Assembly (NCBI RefSeq): GCF_024464655.1
Contig: NZ_JANHAV010000005.1
Coordinates: forward strand, 124,001 to 188,000
DNA: 64,000 nucleotides
Direction of reading: 5' to 3'
Origin: Halobellus inordinatus
GTDB taxonomy: Archaea; Halobacteriota; Halobacteria; Halobacteriales; Haloferacaceae
Within the stretch, counting starts at the first letter, position 1. Each line of letters opens with the position of its first letter. The notes beneath the pieces are model-generated. The model had not been told where the DNA came from. It made no database searches and saw only the letters and a program-made list of their open reading frames with translations. Positions 1 through 8,691 of the stretch are shown one piece after another. The translations under genes were made by a program, and so were the position numbers.

Positions 1-364
1 TCATCCGGTTGATGTCGTGGCGGCGCTTTTCTTCGAGGTCCGAGCCGGTGACGTGGGTGGTCTCCCCGCTGAAGAAGTCGCTTCGGCGGTTGGCCATCCA
101 CTCGGGGATGTGCTCGTCGAAGTTCTCGACGGCGTCGACGACTGCGTCGATCTCGTCGTCCTCGAGCAGACCGAACGTCGCGTGTCGGTCTACGTCTGCG
201 GCCTCGGCAACGATGCGCGCCGTGCGCTTGCCGATACCTTTCATGTCGGTGAGACTCCGCTCTACCGTCTTCGTCCCGTCGAGATCGGTTTGTCCGATCC
301 GGACGAAGTATCGGAGGTCTTCCTCCTCCTCGGGAGCGTCGTCCTGTGGTTCTTCTGCACTCAT
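1..364 (-). CDS. rps13: 30S ribosomal protein S13 (uS13), C-terminus cut by the window edge
   Basis: Read on the minus strand from the ATG at 364, the protein has an acidic haloarchaeal extension (MSAEEPQDDAPEEEED) and then the uS13 core: FVRIGQTDLDGTKTVERSLT followed by the helix-two-turn-helix segment MKGIGKRTARIVAEAADVD. S13 lies in the small-subunit head and contacts the P-site tRNA and 16S rRNA. About 121 residues are visible and the gene continues beyond base 1, so the basic tail that usually reaches the tRNA is missing here. The tRNA-Ser gene lies immediately upstream on the same strand, so the two may share transcription. Identification is secure from the GIGKRTA motif. Confidence 0.95.
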   Translation of the reverse strand, partial: MSAEEPQDDAPEEEEDLRYFVRIGQTDLDGTKTVERSLTDMKGIGKRTARIVAEAADVDRHATFGLLEDDEIDAVVDAVENFDEHIPEWMANRRSDFFSGETTHVTGSDLEEKRRHDINRM

Positions 365-387
365 GACTTTTTGGAAAGTCTGGTGAG

Positions 388-472
388 CGTTGCGGCGGGG
401 ATTCGAACCCCGGAGGCATTACGCCACAGAGTTAGCAACCCTGCGCCTTGGGCCAGGCTTGGCTACCGCAAC
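388..472 (-). tRNA. tRNA-Ser(GCU)
   Basis: On the minus strand, acceptor strands GTTGCGG (472-466) and CCGCAAC (395-389) pair perfectly, with discriminator G at 388. The anticodon arm is CAGGG-TTGCTAA-CTCTG, giving anticodon GCT. A long variable arm (class II) and the T loop GTTCGAATC are present. The long arm and the anticodon agree on serine, reading AGC/AGU codons. CCA is not encoded. It lies between rps13 and the thioredoxin-like gene. Confidence 0.93.
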
Positions 473-559
473 ACACTCGGTCTGGTACTGTCGCCCTCTC
501 GGACTCGGGAGCGGACCTCCCTACAGCGTATCGCAGTCTGAACAAGTCGTGGTCACTAC

Positions 560-748
560 TTAAACATCACGATAGGGCACTGGAGTGAGACCGATCCACA
601 CGGCCTCGTCGCAGCCGAAAAGTGGCCGACTGCGACCACCCGACGGCCACGGATCGCAGTCCGCTTCGAGCGGCGCGTCGGGACTGATTCCACCGGCGAC
701 GGACCCACACACCGAGGTCGTTCTCAAGTGCGGCTCCCGCTCTGTCAC
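560..748 (-). CDS. Possible small hypothetical protein (62 aa or slightly longer)
   Basis: A minus-strand frame begins at a GTG at 748 (MTEREPHLRTTSVC...) and ends ...WIGLTPVPYRDV just before the tRNA-Ser upstream region. Third codon positions are about two-thirds G/C, which is lower than the neighbouring real genes. The frame stays open upstream of 748 (VISYHTG). No domain is recognised. It could be a small haloarchaeal protein or a chance frame between two promoters. Confidence 0.25.
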   Translation of the reverse strand: MTEREPHLRTTSVCGSVAGGISPDAPLEADCDPWPSGGRSRPLFGCDEAVWIGLTPVPYRDV

Positions 749-837
749 GCCGGTGTGGTACGAGATGACGTAACGGGTGTGCGCGGGATCGGTCAGGCTG
801 CCGGCAATATATACCTGTGGACGACAATTTCACACCT

Positions 838-1200
838 GTGAGCACCGACGCCCCCGCAGCCGATTCGACACCTGGACGACCCGTACGCCTCGACAGCGAA
901 GCCGACCTCGACGCCCTCGTCGCCGAGCACGACCGTGTGCTCGTCGAGTTCTACACCGAGGGCTGTGCGCTGTGTGCGAGCATCGAGCCCGTGATCGGCA
1001 ACGTCGCCCGCGCGCACGACGACCTCGCCGTCGGCGTGGTGAACCCGCGTGACGATCCAGTGCTCATCGAGCGCTTCCAGATCCAGAGCGCGCCGACGCT
1101 CGTCCTCTTCGAGGACGGCGAAATCGTCGGGAGGCTGGCCAGCGGCTTCCAGGGCGGCGACGCTATCGACGCGTTCCTCGAGGACCCAGAATCGGTGTAA
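838..1200 (+). CDS. Thioredoxin-like protein
   Basis: The product is about 120 aa with a thioredoxin fold: strand VLVEFYTEGC, active-site-like motif CALC (in place of the usual CGPC), helix SIEPVIGNVARAH, the cis-proline segment SAPTLVLFEDGE and the closing GRLASGF. It is probably a cytosolic thiol-disulfide exchange protein. Two GTG starts are possible, at 817 and 838. I chose 838 (GTG AGC ACC) because a TATA-like AATATATA at about 805-812 then sits about 28 bases upstream, as for a leaderless transcript. The CALC dipeptide suggests a redox potential unlike that of classical thioredoxin. Confidence 0.85.
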   Translation: MSTDAPAADSTPGRPVRLDSEADLDALVAEHDRVLVEFYTEGCALCASIEPVIGNVARAHDDLAVGVVNPRDDPVLIERFQIQSAPTLVLFEDGEIVGRLASGFQGGDAIDAFLEDPESV

Positions 1201-1361
1201 TCGACCGCTGAGCGAATCACCCGCTGCTCGATTGCTGACGCTATCTGTTCTCTGACCCGTTCGTCGCTGACGCTGTCTGCTCTTTGACCCGTCGTATCTC
1301 CAACTGACGGTCGCCGCTTCCTATTCGGAGAGAAATGCGGCATCCCGAGTCGGTCGACGAC

Positions 1362-2090
1362 CTAATCGTCGACGGCAGGGATTTGCTGTCCGGTCACCCG
1401 TTCGACCACGGCCAGGAAGTTGTCGAAGAGCTGTGTCACGGCTTCCGTCTCGGCGTGTCGATCGGGCGTGATATCCGCGAGGACCGCCTCGACCGTCGCG
1501 TCGGGGACGTCACCGCGCTTGTCTTCTGCGACCTCACGCGCCGTTTCGAGGTCGTACTCGGGGTGGAACTGAACGCCGAACGTCGGTCCCAGCGAGAACG
1601 CCTGGCAGGACTGCTCGTTGCCGGCGAGTTCGATCGCGCCGGGGGGGAGCTGCAGCACCTCGTCGGAGTGCGACTCGAAGGCGAGAAACTCGCCGGGCAG
1701 CCCCGTGAAAAGCGGCGAGTCGTCGTAGCGCTCGATGCGGCGATAGCCGAGTTCGTACTCGTCCATCTCGGCGACGCACCCGCCGAGCGCGTCGGCGAGC
1801 AACTGGTGGCCCCAACAGACGCCGAGCATCGGGACGCCGAGTTCGTGCAGGTCTCGGACGAGTTCGACGAGGGTGTCCATCCACGATTCGCGTTCGTAGA
1901 CGGCCGTCTGCGACCCCGACACGACGACGGCGTCGTAGGGCCACGAGCCGTCGGCACCGGGCCACTCGGGGAACTCGCTCTCGCTCACTGTGAAGACCGT
2001 CACGTCCGCGTCGAGCGCGCGCCGGAAGTTCCGCTCGGCCGCAGTGTCGCCCACGGATGCGTCGAAGAGGGCGATCTCGGGCGTGGTCAT
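1362..2090 (-). CDS. Class I glutamine amidotransferase, GMP-synthase-like domain
   Basis: The 242 aa product is a stand-alone triad-type glutamine amidotransferase. The nucleophile elbow GVCWGHQLLADALGG carries the catalytic Cys and the oxyanion region, and FGVQFHPEYD carries the catalytic His, with the Glu two residues later. Such domains hydrolyse glutamine to ammonia for a partner, or act as gamma-glutamyl hydrolases. No synthase partner is adjacent, so the substrate is unknown. I preferred the ATG at 2090 (MTTPEIALF) over an upstream start because an AT-rich TTAATATTG box at about 2117-2125 fits a leaderless promoter. Confidence 0.88.
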   Translation of the reverse strand: MTTPEIALFDASVGDTAAERNFRRALDADVTVFTVSESEFPEWPGADGSWPYDAVVVSGSQTAVYERESWMDTLVELVRDLHELGVPMLGVCWGHQLLADALGGCVAEMDEYELGYRRIERYDDSPLFTGLPGEFLAFESHSDEVLQLPPGAIELAGNEQSCQAFSLGPTFGVQFHPEYDLETAREVAEDKRGDVPDATVEAVLADITPDRHAETEAVTQLFDNFLAVVERVTGQQIPAVDD

Positions 2091-2313
2091 ATCTCCCGAT
2101 ACGTGGCGGCGACCCATTAATATTGTTTAGAATGTTCACCGACGCGCACAACCGCCACGAAAGCCGGGCCGGTCGGTATGCGTCGGCACTGAGCAGTCAC
2201 TACTACTGGGACGATGCGGGAGGCGTCGGACGTTCAAACCGGCAGCCAGACGCCAGCGACGCCGTGCGGCACCCAGGAGGACCGAGAATCTCCACACAGG
2301 TATGTCCGGCAGG

Positions 2314-3285
2314 TCAGGAGTGAGAGATCGGCGCGTCGATGTACTCGTCGTTGACGACCCACTCGCCGTCTTCTTTGATCATATACTCGCCGTAGTAGGG
2401 GACGCGGTTGGCGACGGTCTCGCGGAAGGTCTCGCGGATCTCCTCGCGTGTCATCTCGCCCATCGAGCGCAGATCGTCGTTACGGTTCAGACAGCCCTTC
2501 AGATACCCTTCGTGCGTGACGCGTACGCGGTGACAGTTCGCACAGAAGTTCGGGTTCTCGACGGGATCGACGATCTCGACCATCCCCTCCCCGACGTAGT
2601 ACCGCCGGCGATTGTGCATCTCGCGGGTCTCGACCCGATCGGCCGTCTCTGCGAGCCAATTGTGGACGCGCTGGATGTCGATGTTCCACTCGGGGTGGCC
2701 GGTCAACTCCGGCATATACTCGATGAGTTGGAGTTGGAGTCCGGGGTTCTCTGCGACGTGGTCGACCATCCCTTCGACGTACCCGGCCGTGTGTTCGAAG
2801 ACGACCATATTCAGTTTCACCGGGTCGAGTCCGGCTTCGAGCGCGGCTTCGACACCTTCGATGACTCTCTCGTACGCGCCGGACTGCGTGATCTCGGCGA
2901 ACGCCTCGGGGTCGAGCGCGTCCTGTGAGACGTTGACCCGTTCGAGGCCGGCGTCCCGGAGGTCCTCGGCACGACCCGGGAGAAAGGTTCCATTCGTCGT
3001 CAACGAGACTTCCATCGAGTCGGGCGTGCGTTCGATGATCTCTTCGAGGTCTCCTCTGAGCATCGGCTCTCCGCCGGTGAACTTTACCTTCCGGACGCCG
3101 AACTCCGAGACGACTTCCAGAAAACGCACGACGTCGTCGGCGCTCATCTCGTCGTCCTGTGGGTCCATTGGGCCACGAGTGTCGCCGAGCCCCTCGTTGT
3201 GACAGTAGACGCAATCGAAGTTGCATCGGTCGGTCAGGGAGACGCGAACGCCGGACACCTCGCGCCCGAAGTCGTCTTCGAGCAT
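2314..3285 (-). CDS. moaA: GTP 3',8-cyclase MoaA (molybdenum cofactor biosynthesis)
   Basis: This is a radical-SAM enzyme of 323 aa. The N-terminal cluster motif CNFDCVYCH (CX3CX2C) lies near residue 22 and is followed by KFTGGEP, the SAM-binding GGEP-type motif. The C-terminal second cluster appears as [19 protein letters not shown], which is diagnostic for MoaA and binds GTP. The enzyme converts GTP to 3',8-cyclo-GTP, the first step of molybdopterin synthesis. Length and both cysteine sets are complete. It is divergent from the downstream Mrp ATPase at 3435, so promoters for both lie in 3286-3434. Confidence 0.95.
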   Translation of the reverse strand: MLEDDFGREVSGVRVSLTDRCNFDCVYCHNEGLGDTRGPMDPQDDEMSADDVVRFLEVVSEFGVRKVKFTGGEPMLRGDLEEIIERTPDSMEVSLTTNGTFLPGRAEDLRDAGLERVNVSQDALDPEAFAEITQSGAYERVIEGVEAALEAGLDPVKLNMVVFEHTAGYVEGMVDHVAENPGLQLQLIEYMPELTGHPEWNIDIQRVHNWLAETADRVETREMHNRRRYYVGEGMVEIVDPVENPNFCANCHRVRVTHEGYLKGCLNRNDDLRSMGEMTREEIRETFRETVANRVPYYGEYMIKEDGEWVVNDEYIDAPISHS

Positions 3286-3434
3286 CGTCAGTGTCTTCGT
3301 GGGGATGCTGATAAATTCGCCGCCGCTCTGGACCGCTACGTAATCATTTATATTTACACTTTGGGTCGGTATTACCCAGATCCGTTACCTCCCTGGTCAA
3401 AACCCTTATCGGCCGTTCCCCCCGACTCCGCTGT

Positions 3435-4478
3435 ATGAACGTCGAAGCCGTCCGCGAACGCCTCCGCGCGGTCTCGGATCCAGACCTCGGCGACGACATA
3501 GTCTCGCTCGGTCTCGTCAACGCCGTCGACGTCGACGACGCCAACTCCGTTCGAATCTCGCTCGCGCTCGGCGCGCCCTTCTCGCCGACCGAGACGCAGA
3601 TCGCGAACGACGTCCGGGACGCACTTTCGGACACCGAGTACGACGTGGACCTCACAGCGAGCGTCCCCTCGGAAGTCGATCCCGACGAGGACGTACTCCC
3701 CGACGTGACGAACGTGATCGCGGTCGCCTCGGGGAAGGGCGGCGTCGGGAAGTCGACCGTCGCGGTCAATCTCGCGGCCGGGCTCTCGAAACTCGGCGCG
3801 CGCGTCGGCCTGTTCGACGCCGACGTCTACGGCCCGAACGTGCCCCGGATGGTCGCCGCCGACGAGGCCCCGCAGGCCGCAGACGACCAGACGATCGTCC
3901 CACCCGAAAAGTACGGGATGAAACTGATGTCGATGGCCTTCCTCGTCGGCGAGGACGACCCCGTCATCTGGCGCGGTCCGATGGTGCATCAGCTTCTCAC
4001 CCAACTCGTCGAGGACGTCCAGTGGGGCGAACTCGACTATCTGGTGCTCGACCTCCCGCCGGGCACCGGCGACACGCAACTGACCGTCCTCCAGACGCTG
4101 CCGCTCACGGGCGCAGTGATCGTCACGACGCCGCAAGACGTCGCGGTCGACGACGCACGCAAGGGACTGGAGATGTTCGGCAAACACGACACGAACGTCC
4201 TGGGGATCGTCGAGAACATGTCGTCGTTCCGGTGTCCGGACTGCGGATCGAGCCACGACATCTTCGGCGCGGGCGGCGGCGAGGCCTTCGCCGCCGAGAA
4301 CGATCTGCCCTTCCTGGGTGCGCTCCCACTGGACCCGTCGGTCCGAACCGGCGGCGATGGCGGCGACCCGGTCGTCTTAGAAGACGGGGAGACAGCCGAC
4401 GCCTTCCGGCTGATGACCGAGAACGTGGCGGATATGGTCGGCGTGGTTCGCCGGCGCGACGCCGCGACGAGGCAGTAA
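3435..4478 (+). CDS. apbC: Mrp/ApbC-type P-loop ATPase, iron-sulfur cluster carrier
   Basis: The product is 347 aa. Residues 1-85 form a MIP18/DUF59-type domain (AVSDPDLGDDIVSLGLV), followed by the deviant Walker A of the MinD/Mrp family (GKGGVGKS). LFDADVYGPNVPRM and the Walker B-like DYLVLDLPPGTGD follow. Near the C-terminus CPDCG supplies the CXXC typical of cluster-binding Mrp/NBP35 proteins. The expected role is assembly and transfer of 4Fe-4S clusters to apo-enzymes, which suits its position beside the radical-SAM enzyme MoaA. An AACCCTTATCGG box at about 3401-3412 is a plausible promoter element. Confidence 0.93.
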   Translation: MNVEAVRERLRAVSDPDLGDDIVSLGLVNAVDVDDANSVRISLALGAPFSPTETQIANDVRDALSDTEYDVDLTASVPSEVDPDEDVLPDVTNVIAVASGKGGVGKSTVAVNLAAGLSKLGARVGLFDADVYGPNVPRMVAADEAPQAADDQTIVPPEKYGMKLMSMAFLVGEDDPVIWRGPMVHQLLTQLVEDVQWGELDYLVLDLPPGTGDTQLTVLQTLPLTGAVIVTTPQDVAVDDARKGLEMFGKHDTNVLGIVENMSSFRCPDCGSSHDIFGAGGGEAFAAENDLPFLGALPLDPSVRTGGDGGDPVVLEDGETADAFRLMTENVADMVGVVRRRDAATRQ

Positions 4479-4558
4479 GCCCGCGCCGAAGCGCTCACTC
4501 GTGGCTCTGCCTTTCCCCGGATGCAACATCTTTTGACTGCGGGGGACCGACACCCGGT

Positions 4559-5194
4559 GTGGACGCCGAACAGGACTCGCTCGAGAACCCTTTCAGTATG
4601 GACGCCGACTGCCGAAACTGCGCCGGCCTCTATGACGCCCGGACCAACGTCGTGCACGGCTACGGCGACGTCGGCGGGGAGTTCCTCTTCGTTGCCGAAC
4701 GGCCCCACGCCGGCGCCGATCGGACCGGCGTGCCCTTCACGGGCGATGCCCCCGGCGAGCGCCTCCAGTCGATTCTGGGCGAACTGGGCTTCGCGCGCTC
4801 GGCCCCCGACGCCGACGAACCGGACCTCCAGAACGCCTTCGTGACGTATCTCACGCGCTGTCGACACCCCGAGCGCCCGCCGACCGACGAGGAGGTCCGG
4901 ACGTGTGAGCCGTACCTCAACGCCGAAATCCGGATGATCAACCCCGAGATCATCGTCCCGATCGGCCAGCGGACGCTCGACGCGCTCGCGACCGACTACA
5001 CGACGAACAGTCCCGGCGACGTCGACGTCGAGGACGCGCACGCGACGACGATCCGCGGGCGCGGCTTCGAACTCGTTCCGATGCTCCCGCTCGAGGCCCA
5101 GACCGACGCCCAGACCGAGGCGTTCGTCGAGCATCTCCTCGACAACGTCTTCTCGCGGGACTATCGGCAGACGAAGGGCCGTCGCGGCCGCTGA
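4559..5194 (+). CDS. Uracil-DNA glycosylase, family 4-like (iron-sulfur)
   Basis: This 211 aa protein has the UDG-fold motif FLFVAERPHAGADRTGVPFTG (the family 4 motif A region with PF.G) and a C-terminal IGQRTLDAL segment. Four cysteines occur in the family 4 pattern: CRNC near the N-terminus, then RC and TC separated by 14 residues, as expected for a 4Fe-4S cluster. It should excise uracil from DNA and initiate base-excision repair. The GTG at 4559 fits a box at about 4526-4535; an internal ATG at 4598 is the alternative. It follows apbC on the same strand. Confidence 0.85.
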   Translation: MDAEQDSLENPFSMDADCRNCAGLYDARTNVVHGYGDVGGEFLFVAERPHAGADRTGVPFTGDAPGERLQSILGELGFARSAPDADEPDLQNAFVTYLTRCRHPERPPTDEEVRTCEPYLNAEIRMINPEIIVPIGQRTLDALATDYTTNSPGDVDVEDAHATTIRGRGFELVPMLPLEAQTDAQTEAFVEHLLDNVFSRDYRQTKGRRGR

Positions 5195-5322
5195 GTTGCT
5201 GAGTCGGGCGATAAGCCCCTTCCGCGGACGCTAAGTCGCTGACGCAAGCGCAGAGTGAGCGGCCGTGCCGAGTCGGATGCGGGAACGTCGGGTTGAAGAG
5301 CGCCGACCGCCGAGAGGAAGGT

Positions 5323-6090
5323 ATGACCGTCGTCGCCGTCTTGGCCGATCCGCCACGCCCGGGACTCGCACTACCGAGGCTCGCAGAGACGAGCCCACTC
5401 TCGGAGTCGGAGGCCGCAGAGCTCTCGGAGGCGATGCTCCGCGATACGCTCCGTGCTGTCGAGCGCTCCGGAGGCGAACTCCTCGTGAACTACCGTCCGG
5501 ACGACCACCTCCCGGACGCCTCCGTCGATCCCGACGAGTCGGCCGAGGACGCGCTGCGTGCGATCGCAACGGACGTTCTCGACGACCCCGAGGAGGCGCG
5601 CTTCGAGGTGCAGGTCGGCTCGAATTTCTCCGCGCGTGCGGGGAATACCATCACACACCTCCTCCGCGAGGAGGGCGTCCAGTCGGCCGCCGTCGTCCGC
5701 GGTGACGCGCCGTTCTTACTCCGCTCGACGGTGGATTCGGCGGCGATGAAGCTCCGCACCAACGAGGTCGTCCTCGGACCGTCGACCGACGGGCGCGTCT
5801 ACTTCGCGGGCTTCAAAGCCCCGATCGACTTCGAGGGCGCGTTCACCGCGCCGGAACTGGAGACGCTCGTCGCCAGCGCGAACGACGCCGACCGCGGCGT
5901 CGGATTTATGCAGATGCAGCCGACGGTCCGGACCGGCTCGGATCTCGCCACGCTGGTCTCGTCGATCCGCGCACGCTGGCAGGCCGAGCGCGTCGTCCCC
6001 GAGCACACTGCGGAGTTCGTCGTCGACGCGGGACTCTCGGTCGTCGCGGACGACGCGAGAGACGGCGACCTGACGCTCGTGCGGGAGTAG
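5323..6090 (+). CDS. DUF2064-like nucleotidyl/glycosyltransferase-fold protein
   Basis: The protein is 255 aa, starting at ATG 5323 (MTVVAVLADPPRPGLALPRLAE). It resembles the GT-A-like DUF2064/CofC group: an N-terminal 'VLADPPRPG' phosphate-region strand, a central AVVRGDAPFL that recalls the Asp motif of nucleotidyltransferases, then EVVLGPSTDGRVYFAGF, which matches the family's 'LGPA.DGG.Y..G' signature. The substrate is unknown. An in-frame upstream start (MKSADRREEG) exists but is less likely. A tRNA-Ser follows. Confidence 0.65.
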   Translation: MTVVAVLADPPRPGLALPRLAETSPLSESEAAELSEAMLRDTLRAVERSGGELLVNYRPDDHLPDASVDPDESAEDALRAIATDVLDDPEEARFEVQVGSNFSARAGNTITHLLREEGVQSAAVVRGDAPFLLRSTVDSAAMKLRTNEVVLGPSTDGRVYFAGFKAPIDFEGAFTAPELETLVASANDADRGVGFMQMQPTVRTGSDLATLVSSIRARWQAERVVPEHTAEFVVDAGLSVVADDARDGDLTLVRE

Positions 6091-6178
6091 GCCGCGCCCG
6101 CGCCTCGGTCTCCCGCCTCCGCGGCCCGTCGGCCGCGACCGACAACTCTTAGACGCGCCGTCAGAAACGACCACCTGC

Positions 6179-6261
6179 GGTGGGATGGCAGAGCGGCCTA
6201 TTGCGCCTGCCTTGAAAGCAGGTGGCGTTATGCCTCCTGGGTTCGAATCCCAGTCCCACCG
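6179..6261 (+). tRNA. tRNA-Ser(UGA)
   Basis: Acceptor GGTGGGA (6179-6185) pairs with TCCCACC (6254-6260), with discriminator G at 6261. The anticodon arm CCTGC-CTTGAAA-GCAGG gives anticodon TGA. The long variable arm GGTGGCGTTATGCC and the T arm CTGGG-TTCGAAT-CCCAG are clear. It decodes UCA, with wobble to other UCN codons. It is the second serine tRNA of the window. Confidence 0.94.
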
Positions 6262-6384
6262 CATATTCTACCGCACACGACACCACCGACCACCGCGAGC
6301 GGTGCGTCTATCGTGGCCTCGTCGCCATCGCCCGCGCGCCGACAGATGCGTAACGGCTTTGCCGTGGCCTCCCAACACGCGGGT

Positions 6385-6705
6385 ATGGACTGGCCACACG
6401 ACCCCGACGGCGAGCAGGGATCTGAGGGACGACGCAAGTACGGCCACGCGGTGATCGCAAAAAAGGTCGACGAGGACGAGGACTTCCCGCTGTCCCGCGA
6501 GGAGTTCGTCGCGGAGTACGGCGACGACCCCGTTCGACTCGACTACGAGCGCGTCGTCTCCGTCGCTGATATCTTCGAGCACGTCGACCAAGCGGAGTTC
6601 GACGACTTCGTCTCGTTCCACAAGGCCGTCGGTCGCGCGATGCGCGAGAACGGCTACTGGTTCTACGAGGGCGCAGAGAAGTTCGTCGGCTCGAACGAAG
6701 CCTGA
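6385..6705 (+). CDS. Conserved haloarchaeal protein, DUF5785-like
   Basis: This small acidic protein of 106 aa begins MDWPHDPDGEQGSEGRRKYGHAVIAKKVDEDEDFPL and continues with a helical region DYERVVSVADIFEHVDQAEF. The pattern matches what I recall of the haloarchaeal DUF5785 family, whose function is unknown. The ATG at 6385 is preferred over one at 6313 because the intervening segment lacks the acidic bias. The gene is followed directly by the nested inverted-repeat elements. Confidence 0.7.
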   Translation: MDWPHDPDGEQGSEGRRKYGHAVIAKKVDEDEDFPLSREEFVAEYGDDPVRLDYERVVSVADIFEHVDQAEFDDFVSFHKAVGRAMRENGYWFYEGAEKFVGSNEA

Positions 6706-6750
6706 TCGCTGACAGCTGTCGATCGTTTTTCATACTGCCGGACAGAACTA

Positions 6751-6911
6751 TAGCAACATTTGCAACTGATAGGGATTATCGTAACTGTTCGGAGATTCTC
6801 GCCGTATCGTCCGGCGAGAAATCTATGAGGACTTGCGATAACCCCTATGATTGCTCATCCGATCACACGACAGCGTACGATCGGATGAGTGAAGACTTGC
6901 AAATGCTACTA
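6751..6911. mobile_element. Inverted-repeat element A, copy 1, nested in C and interrupted by B
   Basis: The left end TATAGCAACATTTGCAA and the reverse complement of the right end, TATAGTAGCATTTGCAA, match at all but two positions. A TA dinucleotide flanks both sides (6749-6750 and 6912-6913), consistent with a TA target duplication inside element C. Related uninterrupted copies lie at about 36666-36741 and 57837-57920. They share the GTTTGCAA termini and a central palindrome around GATCGCACGAC. Without element B this copy is about 80 bp. Confidence 0.75.
6769..6848. mobile_element. Inverted-repeat element B, copy 1, nested in A
   Basis: The ends ATAGGGATTATCG and CGATAACCCCTAT are near-perfect inverted repeats. 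The interior contains GGAGATTCTCGCCGTA. The 4-base sequence TGAT occurs on both sides (6767-6770 and 6848-6851), so B appears to have duplicated TGAT within element A. A second copy with an inverted interior lies at 57917-58000. No coding capacity. Confidence 0.75.
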
Positions 6912-6973
6912 TATGTGGGAAGTATCGGCACCCCGTGGGTGCCAGATGATTCGTGAACGGCTGTCCGACAGTA

Positions 6974-7195
6974 TCAGGATCCGTCGCCGAAGAGCCGCTG
7001 CCACAGCGACCGATCGCGTGCACGCTCGGCGAGCAGCACCGAGCACTCGACCTCTTCGATGACATCAAGGACGAGCGTAGCCCGCCCGTCGACGGCTGCG
7101 AGGTACGGAAAGACCGCCGCGGCCGTTCGCGCCGCGTCGGCGTCGTTCGAGACGGGGACAAGGGGCCGGGCGAACAGCGGATCGACCTCACTCAT
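6974..7195 (-). pseudogene. UspA-like N-terminal fragment, probably truncated by element C
   Basis: The 73 aa frame begins MSEVDPLFARPLVPVSNDAD and continues AAAVFPYLAAVDGRATLVLDVIEE, like the first strand-helix-strand of a universal-stress-protein domain. UspA domains are about 140 aa, so half is missing. The stop codon TGA (6976-6974) uses the last base of element C, so the frame ends exactly where the element begins. Either the insertion truncated a longer gene or this is a naturally short protein. The family call is tentative. Confidence 0.5.
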
Positions 7196-7376
7196 CGGCT
7201 GGGTGTGTCGACCGCTCGTCGTCCGCCGCGTTCGTTGCGTCCGTCGACGGCCAGCGGGGTGCGAACTGATGGCTGAACGAGACGCGTCGCCGACCGAGAG
7301 GAGGTGTCGTTCCGGAGTGCAATCATACGGGATTCGTATGGCGCCATCGGGTTCCCACTTCGGGTCGCACAACTGT

Positions 7377-7775
7377 TCAAATCGCAGTCACCCACGCGCG
7401 GTAATCCTCAGCACGGTCGTACACGTCCACGAACACCTGATCGGCGAACGCCGCCAGCCGATTGGCGTCCGAGCGCGCGGTGATGCGAACGTTCGTTCCC
7501 TCGGCTTCTTCTGGGGACTCCAACTGCTCGACTCGGAACTCGGGGAAGTCGTCGACCAAGTCGTTCAGCCGCTCTAACTCCGCGTCGTCGACGTCGAGGT
7601 TGAACGTGCTCTCGGCGAACTGGACCCACGGAGCCGGGGAGTCCTCCCCGTCGACGTCGGCGTCGTGGTCGGCTTCGAGGGTCAGGAAGGCGCTCGCCCG
7701 CTCGCGGTGGGCCGCGATGGCGTCGGCGAACAGTTTGCGTCGCTCCGTCGGGTCGTCGGCGTCGAATCTGCTCAT
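7377..7775 (-). CDS. Conserved haloarchaeal hypothetical protein (132 aa)
   Basis: An acidic soluble protein beginning [27 protein letters not shown] and ending [22 protein letters not shown]. No catalytic motif or membrane segment is visible. Composition and codon use match neighbouring core genes. It is divergent from adk, sharing the 7776-7913 intergenic region. I know similar proteins only as uncharacterised haloarchaeal families. The stretch 7196-7376 upstream of the UspA-like fragment holds no convincing gene. Confidence 0.7.
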   Translation of the reverse strand: MSRFDADDPTERRKLFADAIAAHRERASAFLTLEADHDADVDGEDSPAPWVQFAESTFNLDVDDAELERLNDLVDDFPEFRVEQLESPEEAEGTNVRITARSDANRLAAFADQVFVDVYDRAEDYRAWVTAI

Positions 7776-7913
7776 ACGGACTCCTCTCGGGCGATCCTGA
7801 AAAGATTGCTCGAACCGAGCGACGTGATGTGTACTAACATACGACACGATATTGTACACGGTCGACAGACGCGTTTCTTCAACGTTATACGGGCGGACGC
7901 AGACTGGTGCGAT

Positions 7914-8552
7914 ATGGGCAAGCACATCCTGCTTCTGGGCCCGCCGGGCGCCGGAAAGGGAACACAGTCGAAACGTCTCGCCGCCGAGTTCGACCTCGAA
8001 CACGTGACGACCGGCGACGCGCTCCGTTCCAACAAGCAGATGGACATCAGCGATATGGACACGGAGTACGACACGCCGGGCGAGTATATGGACGCCGGCG
8101 AGCTCGTCCCCGACGAGGTCGTCAACGCCATCGTCGAGGAAGCGCTCACGAGCGCCGACGGCTACGTCCTCGACGGCTACCCGCGGAACCTCGAACAGGC
8201 CGAGGTCCTCTCGGAGATGACCGACCTCGACGCCGTCGTCTACCTCTCGGTCGATACCGAGGAACTGGTCGACCGGCTGACCGGCCGCCGCGTCTGCCCG
8301 GAGTGTGGCGCGAGCTACCACGTCGAGTTCGAACCGCCGGAGGAATCGGGCGTCTGCGACGAGTGCGGCGCCGAACTCGAACAGCGCGACGACGACACCG
8401 AGGAGACGGTCCGCGAGCGCCTCCGCGTCTACGAGGAGAACACGGCCCCCGTCGTCGAGCACTACCGTGACGAGGGTGTCCTCGTCGAGGTCGACGGCGA
8501 GGGCACGCCGGACGAGGTCTTCGAGTCGATCGTCGACGTCGTCGACGAGTAA
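7914..8552 (+). CDS. adk: Adenylate kinase
   Basis: The 212 aa enzyme has P-loop [10 protein letters not shown] at residues 10-19, the NMP-binding region TTGDALRSN, the motif [11 protein letters not shown] and a long LID. The LID contains four cysteines (CPECG and CDECG) of the zinc-binding type. It catalyses reversible phosphoryl transfer between ATP and AMP. The ATG at 7914 (MGKHILLLG) is preferred because it gives the standard length. It is followed by the EMC3-like insertase, cmk and truB, an order seen downstream of the archaeal spc ribosomal operon. Confidence 0.96.
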   Translation: MGKHILLLGPPGAGKGTQSKRLAAEFDLEHVTTGDALRSNKQMDISDMDTEYDTPGEYMDAGELVPDEVVNAIVEEALTSADGYVLDGYPRNLEQAEVLSEMTDLDAVVYLSVDTEELVDRLTGRRVCPECGASYHVEFEPPEESGVCDECGAELEQRDDDTEETVRERLRVYEENTAPVVEHYRDEGVLVEVDGEGTPDEVFESIVDVVDE

Positions 8553-8691
8553 CGACCGCCAGAAGTGAGCGGCCGCCGCGACGGTTCCAGTTATTTCTTG
8601 GCGATCAGGCGTGGGCTGACCTGCCGAGTGACGCGTGCTGACACGCCGAGAGTAAAAGCTTCATAACCGATGGGGGGTTATCTGCGGGTAG

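Larger units (their letters stand above)
6732..6974. mobile_element. Inverted-repeat element C, copy 1, interrupted by element A
   Basis: The outer inverted repeats are ATACTGCCGGAC (6732-6743) and GTCCGACAGTAT (6963-6974), differing at one position. The same element occurs uninterrupted at 43631-43711. Both share the right-hand interior including 'GTGGGTGCC' and 'GATGATTCG/TATGATTCG'. Removing 6751-6911 leaves about 80 bp, matching the 81 bp intact copy. There is no coding capacity, so this is a MITE-like element. Its right edge coincides with the stop codon of the gene at 6974-7195. Confidence 0.8.
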
